Source of the DNA: Nemertoderma westbladi
Lineage: Eukaryota; Xenacoelomorpha; Nemertodermatida; Nemertodermatidae
Length of the DNA stretch: 64,000 bases
Direction: 5' to 3'
Assembly (NCBI GenBank): GCA_032718475.1
Contig: JAUCBJ010008896.1
Coordinates: 62,001 to 126,000 of the forward strand
In this document: positions 46,576 through 57,240 of the stretch, one piece after another
How the letters are laid out: the number at the start of each line of letters is the position of its first letter
Numbering within the stretch: position 1 is the first letter of the stretch
Notes under the pieces: model-generated
Seen by the model: only the letters and a program-made list of their open reading frames with translations
What the model was told of the DNA's origin: nothing
Database searches by the model: none
Made by a program: the position numbers and the translations under genes

Positions 46576-48675
46576 GTGAAATACTTCTTTCCAACACTGC
46601 CCCTAAGACAGTGTTTACCCCCCCATACAATTAATTACATTAACATCTCAAACACCAAGTGCGCTGTGCTAGTGGACTATAATAAAAACTGCAGTTTTAT
46701 TATACCTACTTCGCTCAGCGGTTTCCATGTACGTAAACTACTTCAATTACATGTATAACTAGTGTTGTGTTATTTGCACATGTTTTTATTTTATTTGATA
46801 TTGAGAACTGAATGCTTTGTCGACGAATTGTTAAGGGATTTGAAACATTACATTGTCCACAATGTGTAACTCTCTGAACGTGTTGAGCTGTTAGACCTGC
46901 GTTCCCTGCGGGCGGCGTAATCCGTGGGCTGGCGGCACATGAAGCGTAAAGTTGCAAAACAGGGAGCACGTTATTGACAAAAGATAATATAGACAATCCC
47001 ACGATTATTTGGTGTGATACTGTAGTTTGGTTTGATGTGTTATAATATTATAATAACATTGTGCACTATTGTGCGAGATTTGTGCAAGTGTAACTATTGC
47101 AGGTGCATTTCCGTGCGAATTGCTGATTAAGTCAGAGAGTTTGCTTGTGTGACTGTGGTTTAATTTAACATTATTTAGTTGTACGTTTGCGAAGTCAGTG
47201 GAAGACCAAACACCCGAGGGAGTGTAAAGGCACACTGCGTGTGAAACGGCTAATTACAAATAAATTAATGCATTCATTACCGTAGCTTAATAATTTAGTC
47301 AGTGTTTGAATAGTATGTAACGGACACTATCATCAAAATTGTTTTACTCCTTCGGTTTTTTATTAAAGTAACTAAGTAACCTGGTATTTTATTGTTTTAC
47401 TGTACATACGCCCTACATTCATATTTGTTGTTTATTATTATAAACTTGTAACATAGTGTTACAACCCCCATATATCGTAAGTACGTTCTATTACCTACGT
47501 ACAGAACTAATTAATTATTACATCTTTCTCTAGGCCATTGAACTGTTTGTTTAACAGGCAGACACCGGCCAGATATTTGACATATATTAATCCTTGTATA
47601 TAGTTCAAGGGAACGGACATCCTATGCTAATTTCATTCTGAACATAACCATTTGTTTGGATTAGAGGCGACTTCAGACATATATATTTATTCATAACAAT
47701 ATTATTTGCAGGAATAATTTCGGTAGCACTTGTGCTTGGGATTTATAAATAAGTCTTGCACATTAATTAGGTACCCGTGATTTATTGTAACTTGCAATTT
47801 AATTGCACCCCAAGGCAATTTACATCTTGCCACACAACAACACACCATTCCAGACAGTTTGTCGCCGAGTGCTTCACTACTTAGTAGACTTAGTTAGAGT
47901 CTACTTACTATAATTCACGAGACTAAACTCCTTTGTTTGACCTACCTAGTCGCGACATACAAAATTCCCCCATCACTATTAGTGCTGTTTACTCCCATTG
48001 AGTGTTGAGACATAATACACCCCCACTGCCGGTAACATACAATAGCATGGCTCGACATTTCCCATACCTATTGACTTTGTGTGGCCTAATTGCTTGTCCA
48101 GTTCGTGGAATTCAGATTCAACTCCTTCGTAATGAATGGTAGTCCATACCAACGTTCTTGAATAGCATCACTGAATAGACAGTAGCGGATGGCATTTACT
48201 CGGAATACAGTAGACAGCGACTACTAGCGGTGAAACAAGAATTGTAAAAGCACTTTAACGATACTTGTTACTCCCGTTCTCTTTGAAAGGCGCTTCTTAA
48301 TTTATTAGAAATAAAGCCACCCAGCGGGAGCAGAGAATATTATAATCTTAATAATAGCCATCTTATTCATTCTCTAGGTGGCGCAAAATAGAATCTTGGG
48401 ACAGGTCTCGCATCAGGACTAGACAATTTACTGGAGGGATTATGGATAACATAAATGTAGATATTAATTTTTTCTTTAATTTAGTACATCAATTTCGTAT
48501 TATCATTTAATTTAGTAATCAGTACTGAATAGTACTGATTGAATTTCACTAAAAACACTACTAGTCCCTTAATATTTATCGAATTTTTTTGAAACCAACT
48601 TTATTTTTAGACTCAGACTCATAATTTTTCAAGATGCTCAAAAAACCTTTCAAACGAGCCATAAATTATAGAATT
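46576..48675. other. Internal region of the second LTR element
   Basis: 46576-46802 matches the leader 24765-25020. The rest has no ORF of interest and no similarity I can see to ORFs A-C. Confidence 0.5.
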
Positions 48676-48703
48676 TGCCTCCCGTAAAAGCCTTGACAGC
48701 CAC

Positions 48704-49353
48704 CACCCTGCATAATAGTATCAGACAACTTTTTGAAATTTCTTGTGAATAAAATGTAATACTATTTATAACAAACCTAAAAAATTAGCATAAATTTGAA
48801 ACGCCACCTAGCGGTGCAGAATTATTTTCACAAAATTTCACCTGATAGTTATATTGCCCCATCTTTGATCTATCATATAAAAAGCTTTCATGTCATTAGA
48901 TTCAATACTCTAAAAGCCTTAGGGTTTTAATCGCAACCAAGTTTATTTTATTGTTAACTAGTAGGCCTATTAACTAATATTAAATAGCAATCTGACCTAT
49001 CATGTAGAATAGCATCTTAGGTACCTATATTCCAAGAAAATGTTGTCAGAAAATGGTGTACCCCCCCCCCCCCCCCCCCCCCCCCCATAAAATGTTCTGC
49101 TAAACCTGCACCTTGTAAACCACTCACACCTCAGTGAGCTAATTTATTTCGTTTATTTTCGTACACCAGCAAGCTGGGAACAGCATAAAGTAATGAGAAT
49201 CTATAGAGAGCACAATAATTGTACCGGTAAGTAAGTAACAGTAACAGTATAATACTTAAAGTAGAATTAAGTACAGTAGAAAATATACAAACAACCATAC
49301 TTAAATAGAATAAGAATACAGCAGTATAATATAAACACACCATCGAAACTATA
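48704..49353. other. Spacer and LINE 3' end, with C26 tract
   Basis: A run of 26 C occupies 49061-49086. Sequence from about 49100 to 49353 is probably the 3' UTR of the minus-strand LINE. The exact 3' end is not defined. Confidence 0.45.
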
Positions 49354-49932
49354 CTAATATGAAGCAGCATAAGTTAACATATCACGTAATTCTTCTTCAG
49401 AGAAAACGGCAACAAAGTCTGGACCAGTTATGCACTTGATTATATCGCGACAGCAATTTACGCGCCATAACTGAGAATTATCAATATAAATATACTTCAA
49501 CTTATTTATATCATTAGCACATAATTTATGTAAGTAAGGTTGATCAAGTTCATTACATAATCTTCTAAGATTGAGACCATACTTACTTCTACAGTCAAAC
49601 AATGTATGATATGATAGAAATCTAACGGGCAATTTACAAGATGTAATAATCGTTCTAGAAAAATTCAAAAAGCGCCTGCAGAGCATTACCCGTGGATGTG
49701 AAAAATGTATTAAACGTTCAACTATAAACCTATGTGCAGTAAAGGGAAGACCCCAAATCATACGTATATTATTATTCCATGCAGTAAATATCCTGGCGCA
49801 TTCATGTGAAAACAAGTCACATACCGGGCTGCCATAAAAACTAGTAGCATACATTCTCTGTATATTAGTCAAGCAATATGAGCCTGCAAAATAGAATTCT
49901 TGTCTCAAATTTGCTAGTTTGCCTAAAACCAC
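49354..49932 (-). pseudogene. LINE ORF2, C-terminal part (frameshifted)
   Basis: Continues the RT frame after one frameshift near 49900. It carries LINE post-RT features: RMYATSFYGSPVCDLFS and MIWGLPFTAHR, with a stop at 49354. Confidence 0.7.
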
Positions 49933-52061
49933 GTTTCATGAGTGTATCCGCAGCCAAATTGCACCTATAGTCCAGGACAATTCCCAAATGGGTTGCCTGT
50001 CGTACCCATGGTAACGAAATTCCAGAAACAACAATATTTACCTGAGGAGGGCACCAATTAAAATTAAAGGGTATACATTTCGATTTACATTTTGATTGAT
50101 TTACATTAACACTCAAGCGCAGCTTAAATTCTGCACAAAACCTTTCACAAATGTCTATCATAAACTGTAAACCCGATACCGACGGACACAACAACAAAAC
50201 GTCGTCGGCATAAGCCAAACAACCAAAGTAATGACTACCAATAAAACAACCTACATTCGAATCTTTTAATCGATTAATAAGAATGTTCAATATAACGCAA
50301 AACAGAATCGGAGATATACACGACCCCTGTCTTACCCCATTGCCAATTGTAAATGCATCGGACTTATGCATATTCCATCGCACAAAACAAGTCTGATTAC
50401 AGTAAATATATAACAGGCACCTTAAATATAAACTATTAATACCCTTTTTAATAAGTTCCAAGAATAATTTCTTCCATTCCACCAAGTCAAATGCCTTAGT
50501 GAAATCCAGAAGACATGAATAAACTGGCGTTGACTGTCTTAAATAATTATTTATAACCTCCGCTGTCCAAGAGCATAATACAGTGCTGGACAGCGGCTGA
50601 TACCCAAATTGCAAGTCATGCAAATCTAACTTACTACCCTGTGTAGTTAATATAACTAACTCGAATATCTTTAAAACCAATGACGCTACAGCAATTGTAC
50701 GATAATTACTGGAAGACGCAATATTTCCCAACTTATTCTTTATAATTGGAATTAACGCAATAGACAATAAACATTTAGGTATCACACCATGAGTTAAAAA
50801 TATATTAAATAACTTTGCTATATGTTCGAAGAACACATCGCCACCATTAATTAATGAATCCGAATCGAAACTATAAAATACGTCACTTTTCGAACTTTTT
50901 AGCCTTTGCATTGCATCCTTAACATCGTCAACAGTTACTGCCGTACTAGTTATCAAATCATTATCACGAATAATATTATTCAGATCATTAAGCAAACTGT
51001 CATATTCAACCTCACTACTTTGATTATACAATTCTTTGTAAATCCGAGAAAAATTATCGGCTATATGCTGAGCCTCGGTTTCACCGTCTACAGCACTACT
51101 TTGTACATTACTGCACCGACGTAAATTACGAATCTCGTCAAAAATTCTAGAATTACCAGAGATAGCAGCCTCTAAAAGTTTCTCCCTTTTTATTTTATCC
51201 GTCATTTTCTTCAACCTGCGCACCGCATATTTATATTGAGCACGTGAGCGTTGGCGTAGATGAAACAAATTGCCCTGTGAGGCATTTGGCCTCCCCGCCG
51301 AGACCCAGAGTCCATGATAAAATGTTGCATCTGTTTTATATTGTTTTACATGAGTATTCCACCCAGGCATAATTTCTCCCTGTGTAGCATCGCTATTGAC
51401 CGATCCTCTGCTCTGAGGTAAACACTCGGCCGCTATCTCGATAGAATCAAGCACATTTAACATATATTGCTCAATTAACATTATATGCTCAATAGATGAA
51501 CAAAAAGCATTACTACAACCAACGACACAAGATGGCACTGTTAAACCATTTAACCTGTCATCAAGTCTACGCTGAAATTGATGTTTCTGGTCATCTGATG
51601 CTTTACTATAGTTAGACCTATTAGGTCTAACTTCATCTTGTACTGTGTAGTCTAAATCATCTACTTCAACTTTAAAATATATTGGGCTATGGTTGGACAA
51701 ATTATTACCTAGATGCAAAACATCTGCATTGAAATTGCAATTAAATAGTGATTCACTGACAACAAAATGATCAATAGTCGACTTAAAGGCTACATCATTT
51801 ACAGTATGTACATATGTATAATCAATGGGGATCGTGTCCCAAATAACATGTAACGAATGACTATCTATAAATTCACGCACTTTACGAACATGCATAGTCG
51901 AACGAATAAAATCGGCATTGAAATCGCCACACCATAAAATATTTGAACAATTTGTTTGCGAAATTACTGTAGCAACATCATTGAGAATGGACAATAAATC
52001 ATCATTGACAGTGGACATCGAACGATCATCCACCGGAAAATAGCTATTAAAAATAACCATT
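49865..52061 (-). pseudogene. LINE ORF2: end of endonuclease plus reverse transcriptase
   Basis: Roughly 730 codons. Residues 45-50 read GDFNAD, with a later DHF and LSNHSP, the metal and active-site blocks of an APE endonuclease. The linker is followed by RT: NYRTIAVASLVLKIFE, LLDFTKAFDLVEW, GVRQGSCISPILF and YADD at about residues 614-617 (DNA about 50203-50214). The frame is open from the insertion junction at 52061 to 49865 without a stop. The first 13 bases (52049-52061) are the target duplicate shared with 54148-54160. Enzyme role: nick target DNA and copy the LINE RNA in place. Clade (CR1/Jockey/L1-like) is not decided. Confidence 0.85.
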
Positions 52062-52094
52062 GACGAAGAATGCCGAAATCAAAAATCTACATAA

Positions 52095-53093
52095 ATGGCT
52101 GCTATGTTGTCTCGTCACGTTTCTACAGACGCTAACACACACTTCTGGCGTCTACGGAAGCAATATAAATCTCTAGTAAAGGATAAACGAAACGCCTACG
52201 ACAATGATAAACTATTGGATCTGATCGTCCGCGTCGAAATTACTCCCTGGTCCCTTTTCAAGCAGAAACATAAACCGTCGATTGCTCCCATTGATGCTAC
52301 ACGGCTCGAGGAACATTTTACGGACTTACTAGGAACTCCAAATGATCCTGAAGGAGTGGCTACTACCCCGGTTTCATCTGATCCCGAACGCGAGCTGGAC
52401 GAGTGGTTCAATGAACAGTTTACAGAATCGGAAATTCTAGAGACAATTACCGACCTACCAAACAACAAGGCGTGCGGACATGACGGCATATATTATGAGC
52501 ACATAAAACAGGGGATTCCACAACTTTTATCATTAATAACTCTACTCTATAACGTCTGCTTTGATATTGGGAAATTGCCTTCAATCTGGAAAAATAGCGT
52601 GATAAATATTCTTTATAAAGGGAAGGGGAAAATCACGGACCCCGACAACTACCGCGGGATAGCTCTTCTGTGTGTTCTTCTGAAAATTCTCACGTCGACT
52701 ATTAACAAGCGAATACGCAGCGCTCTCGCTAACTTCATTCCACTCGAACAGTTTGGTTTTGTCCCTCAACGATCTACAATACATGCTATATCGAAGTTAC
52801 TTCAGGACATTACAACAGCCTTTAACTCGCCCACTAGACAATCAAGAATAACATATGCATTATTTGTTGATTTCCGGAAGGCGTTTGACCTTTTAAGCCG
52901 TAAAGTATTACTAAACAAGCTCTACAACTTAGGTGTGAGGGGAAAGACCTTCGACATAATAAAGGAATTGTTATGTAATTATTTCCGCATCTTTGATGGT
53001 CTCCGTTACTCGAACCTCATTGAACAATTACGAGGGATTTTACAGGGGGACTGTCTGAGCCCCACCTGCTTTATTTTATTCATTGCCGACTAG
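52095..53093 (+). pseudogene. Inserted LINE, RT N-terminal two thirds
   Basis: Linker HFWRLRKQYKSLVKDKRN, then RT blocks NNKACGHDGIYYEHIKQ, DNYRGIALLCVLLKIL, QFGFVPQRST, FVDFRKAFDLL and LRGILQGDCLSPTCF. A frameshift near 53085-53093 ends the frame just before the YADD block. The ATG at 52095 follows a stop and need not be a start. Confidence 0.8.
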
Positions 53094-53998
53094 CAACGGC
53101 ACTAAAAAATGTAGCTGCCTTACTCAAATTCATATTCTATGCAGACGATTTGGTAATATACTCCAGTAACAGATGCGACGTCCAATCAGCTCTCAATGTT
53201 ATATCCAACTGGTGTAAATTAAACGGTATGGAAGTAAATTTATTGAAAACAAAGATTATTAAATTTCGCAAGGGCGGTCGATACAGCAAAGACGACAAAT
53301 TCACATATGGAAATAATATAGTCAAACTCGAGAATAAATACGAATACCTAGGAATTACGCTTCAGCCTTCATTATCATTCACACAGCATATTCAATTAAA
53401 GAAAATAAAGGCATTTGGAATTATTGGCTCAATACAGCACCTCCGTTTATTATCAATTGACACTGCCATCAAAATTTTTAATTCTAAAATAGACCCTTTG
53501 GTAACATACGCGTTCACAGAAATCGGTCCTTATTTTACACTGGCACATTTAAAAGAAGTAGATAAAATAAAATCAGCGTTCGCTAAATCAATGCTGGCCT
53601 TACACAAATCCGCATCTTCCACTATGGCACTAAAGCTTATTGATCAACAAATGTTTGTCGAGTGCATTCTAGAACGCAACCCAAATACCTTCAATCGAAA
53701 CGCAATCTCATTATACAGAGTACACCGAGAGGAACGCGAATTAAATTTCATCCAAGAAGGTTTTATAAACGGGCCCGCTTTCACCTCGGACATATGGAAA
53801 CGCCAAAACCAGAAAAACCGACACGTAACTCGGACAACTTCCCATGGTTTTCATTTTAAACTCTGCACAGATCAAACTCCTTTTCACCCGCTGTCACAGA
53901 ACTGCGTCTGCCGATTCTGCCAGCACTCATGCTCGGACCGCTATCACTGTCTTTCATGTACACTTTGTCCACCCTTATCAACCTTAGCACAACCATAA
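53094..53998 (+). pseudogene. Inserted LINE, RT end and C-terminal Cys region
   Basis: The shifted frame carries FYADDLVIYSS (YADD at 53138-53149), YEYLGITLQPSLSF and, near the C-terminus, CVCRFCQHSCSDRYHCLSC, a Cys/His cluster of the kind that follows RT in R1/I-like elements. Stop at 53996-53998, then about 140 bases of 3' UTR and the poly(A) run. Confidence 0.8.
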
Positions 53999-54147
53999 TA
54001 AATCAATATAAGGCCTAACTAAACTGTACTGTATCGACTTCAATAATTATCATGTTATTTCGGTGTATATAATATTATATGGTATTTAATTAAAATTAAT
54101 TAATATACAGTCATTTTACCCCGACTGGGGTGTAGTTATTAAAAAAA

Positions 54148-54519
54148 AAAAATAACCATTTTCTTTCCTGGTAAATTTAACTCCAGTGCCTGTAAGCGGT
54201 TATTATTTCTATCCAATTTCACAATATTAATGTATTTCTCAATTGATTTATGCCATAAAATACATAATCCACCAGAAGGTCTACCCTGATGAACAACATT
54301 TATATCATTATAGTGAGCTGGTACAAAAGCAGAACCGCAATTAGGAAAATGATAATTGAATCTGTGAGCACTATGTTCTAAGAAAAAATGTTCTTGCAAA
54401 CACACAATATTTGAACTAAATATGAGATCACTTAGTACATCAATTTTATCTGCACTAAACCCGGTCGAATTATATGAAGTTATAGTAAGTTTAGAACCTA
54501 CAGCAGTAAGTCCTGCCAT
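54148..54519 (-). pseudogene. LINE ORF2 start: endonuclease N-terminal part
   Basis: ATG at 54519 lies 52 bases after the end of ORF1. ITSYNSTGFSADKIDVL (N-x-N-G-like metal block), then IVCLQEH (catalytic Glu) and GRPSGGLCILW are the APE endonuclease landmarks. The frame breaks at the insertion point and resumes exactly at 52061. Confidence 0.85.
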
Positions 54520-54571
54520 TGGTAAGTTTTTGAGTTCTGGAACATTACTGACTTATCAGTCCTAAGTCTCG

Positions 54572-55837
54572 TTAAGAATGTGATGAAGCTTCCCTCCGCG
54601 ACTGTGAGAAGTCCTCTCGACGTGGCTGGAATTGTCTATGGCTAGCTGTGAACCATTCTCGGACATATACACGGGCTGGCCATGTCTCCGGCTGAAGACA
54701 CGCTTCAAGCTGAGTGGTCGCCACTGTTACTTTGAAACTAGCCATTTCGGCGTCTTTGTGCGATTTCTTCTCCACCTTCCTCACCTTCACATTTACTGCA
54801 GCCAAACATGACTCGATATCGGCTATTGTCGTGTCTGCATCACATCAATTTACAAATAACTGACTCGGGGCTGTGCGTAAAGTCACATTTGAGTTCGATT
54901 GGTCCGCGCCTCGGGTTCCTACCACCACATTTGCTCTCTGTTTACCATCATTACGTTTATATCGCCTATTGGTAACTAATTGGTAGCCTTCTTCATCCAT
55001 CCCAGGCGGAGTTGATTGCCGATATCGCTTCACACTGCCTCTAGTACTATTTGGAGTACCTGTTGGAGTAGCTCCCCATTCTTCTCGCTGTGATCGCGGA
55101 TTATTTACTCTACTTGTTCCAGTGGAGCTGGCTACAGTGGTTAGTACCGATGAATACGGCGGACGTACGGCGGGCCCGGCCATTCCACTTCTCAAAGTCT
55201 GCGGAGGGTAACTTAACATGCTGGAAGATTGACCTACTCTCTCAGTCTGTACCGGTAGGTTGTGGCCAGGTGTAGGTTGTACCGGTACTGGTTGACCTAC
55301 ATTCTTCTGTATTTGCTTCAGCAGCCTACCTTCCAATCCCTTTATTTCATCTTTTACTAAATTCTTCAATTTCTCAATACTATCGTTTACTAATGACATG
55401 CCGGTTCGATTGTCAGCGATTGCGATATCAACATCCATGTCTGCTTCTTTGATAACTGGTAGAGACAGTGCGTCGAGTGCAGCTATAGCGATAGTGGGTA
55501 ATAGTCCGCCGTGGTCTAGTTCTCTCAGTTTGTCCAGAATGTCCTTTACATTTGCAGTACTAGCTAACCGTTCATGAGTATCTCTCCTATTGACTACCTC
55601 TAAGTCGAACTTTTCGAACAGTAGTACCTTGGCCGCGAAAATTTCCTCTGGTGTAAATCTCGTTAGAACGATACGAACTACCCGATCCATTGTGCTCGAA
55701 GACATACCTTGCATAATCAGAGTTAGACATGCATTTACAATTACTATATTCCCATTACTACTACTATTTCCAGTCTGATTGGCAGTACCAGCGCCGGTAC
55801 CGGTAGTACCGGTATCAGCTACACTTCCTTCAGTCAT
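54572..55837 (-). pseudogene. LINE ORF1 with one in-frame stop
   Basis: ATG at 55837. Residues 1-30 are Gly/Thr/Ser/Asn-rich, followed by a helical segment (about residues 55-190) with a coiled-coil-like stretch (SIEKLKNLVKDEIKGLEGR), a Pro/Ser/Thr linker, and EEGYQLVTNRRYKR. The frame stops at TGA 54845-54847 after LFVN and continues in the same frame with ADTTIADIESCL, SFKVTV and ETWPARVYVREW, which is the common LINE ORF1 C-terminal pattern (SFKV...P..WP.G..VR.F). The total would be about 421 residues. ORF1 proteins bind LINE RNA. Confidence 0.8.
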
Positions 55838-56404
55838 GTCAGTGTGTTTTCAGCAGATAGGCCTGGCTTATATTACATTTTCTGTATTACAGTCAATTCT
55901 ATGTTTAATGGTAAAATAACGCCCAGAGTTACATTAGATTTAAGCTATTTCGATGGTTTAGTAAAGTTTATACAAGCATTATATTTGTTGCCTTACATAC
56001 TACGCAACCAGATCTGTCACGGCTACTCCCCTTTTTCACTGCGAATCGGATTAGATGGTGCAAGCAGTGCTAGTAGTATTTTAGGATTTCTCTTATGCGC
56101 TACTCTTAGTTATTTGAAATAATAAATCTAGCCCGTTGTTGGACGCGTTCAATAATATGGATTAACGTGAATTAATAATCTTACTGAAATTCAGGCCTCG
56201 AGGATTATATTTTGCCACCCATACTTTATTGTTGCTCTATTGTTTGGGCCTACGTGCCCCACTACGAGACCTTTGCATTCTTGACATTTCCTTGCGTGTT
56301 TTATTTCCCTGGTAGGACCAGCAGCTACAGGTGGCGGTGCATATAGAAAGGCGTTATTCCCAGAAACCAGGTTTCTGAGAAAAACGCATTTAACCCTATT
56401 CAAC
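55838..56404. other. LINE 5' UTR and spacer
   Basis: 55838 to about 56100 probably includes the LINE 5' UTR. The remainder is unassigned, with no gene seen. Confidence 0.4.
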
Positions 56405-56735
56405 CCGGGGGGGGGGGGGGGGGGTCAATATGAACCACCCCCCGTGGTTTTTTTATTATAATTCTGAAACAAACGCAGTTGGGAATCTGAAATTTTATGA
56501 CTTTTTCTAAAAATCGATTGTCTTCCTAGTAGTGAAAACTGTTTTAAAAAACATTGGGTAGTTTTCGAGTTATAGCACTCTATATAATATACTTTTTTTA
56601 ACCCTACTTTTGGCACTTTTTTTGAGACATTTTTTGAAAATTACATTTCATTAAATATGAATTGTAACATCTCTATTTTTGACTTACACCGGTTTTTTGG
56701 TGTTAACAATTGGAAGGAATTCATATAAATTGATT
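56405..56735 (-). repeat. Dispersed repeat B, copy 2 (inverted), with G18 run
   Basis: Inverse of 35900-36185: CCTACTTTTGGCACTTTTTT, GAGTTATAGCAC, and a G18 run at 56407-56424 where copy 1 has C15 on the other strand. Both runs sit next to a CCCGGG/AACCC edge. Confidence 0.8.
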
Positions 56736-57053
56736 AGTTCACCAGTATCACTGTCACTGGTTCCTGATAATAGTCCACCAATATCACTGACACTGGTTTC
56801 TAATAATAGTTCACCAGTATCACTGTCACTGGTTCCTGATAATAGTTCACCAGTATCACTGTCACTGGTTCTTGACAATAGTTCACCAGTATCACTGTCA
56901 CTGGTTCCTGATAATAGTTCACCAGTATCACTGTCACTGGTTCCTGGTAATAGTTCACCAGTATCACTGTCACTGGTTCCTGATTATAGTTCACCAGTAT
57001 CACTGTCACTGGTTCTTGGTCACTGTGATAATAGTTCACCAGTGTCACTGTCA
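56736..57053. repeat. Second 36-bp minisatellite, about nine units
   Basis: Unit AGTTCACCAGTATCACTG then TCACTGGTTCCTGATAAT. The length is again 36, so frames stay open (SPVSLSLVPDNS on the plus strand). Its sequence is unrelated to the large array at the left edge. Confidence 0.95.
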
Positions 57054-57056
57054 TTG

Positions 57057-57240
57057 GTTTTTGCTGCACACGCTAACTGCATATCGACATCTTATATTTT
57101 TATCAGAGAACTATTCAACTTCTGTGTGTATGATATTGATGCCTAACTCATATTGTATACCACTGCGAATCTTGTTTATATGTTGCCTAGCAGCAGTTAT
57201 GGTAGTGCTGAACTCTCATTGGTAACTACCGGTGTTGAAC
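57057..57240 (+). repeat. LTR fragment (first 180 bases of the BEL/Pao-type LTR)
   Basis: Begins TTTTTGCTGCACACGCTAAC, matching the LTR start at 45631, and follows it through CTGAACTCTCATTGGTAACT. It starts directly at the end of the minisatellite. Confidence 0.75.

Larger units (their letters stand above)
45631..48698 (+). mobile_element. Second, gutted member of the BEL/Pao-type LTR family
   Basis: 5' LTR 45631-46575, then leader, about 1.9 kb of non-coding DNA, and the last 23 bases of a 3' LTR (48676-48698, ending CCCGTAAAAGCCTTGACA). GCCAC lies on both outer sides (45626-45630, 48699-48703). No Gag or Pol piece is left. Confidence 0.6.
52062..54147 (+). mobile_element. 5'-truncated LINE inserted in the host LINE endonuclease
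   Basis: Flanked by the 13-bp repeat AAAAATAACCATT (52049-52061, 54148-54160). It ends in a poly(A) run (54141 onward) and lacks an endonuclease, as expected for a truncated target-primed insertion. Orientation is opposite to the host LINE. Confidence 0.9.
49100..55860 (-). mobile_element. APE-type LINE, nearly complete, split by another LINE
   Basis: Minus-strand order: ORF1 (55837-54572), ORF2 start (54519) with endonuclease, an inserted foreign LINE (52062-54147), the rest of the endonuclease, RT and C-terminal region to 49354. Apart from the insertion, the damage is small: one in-frame stop in ORF1 and one frameshift near the ORF2 end. The 5' and 3' limits are approximate. Confidence 0.8.

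Noticed and set aside
56679-57225. ORFs with SPVSLSLVPDNS or HQYHCHWFLI repeats
   Set aside because: The 36-bp minisatellite read in different frames.
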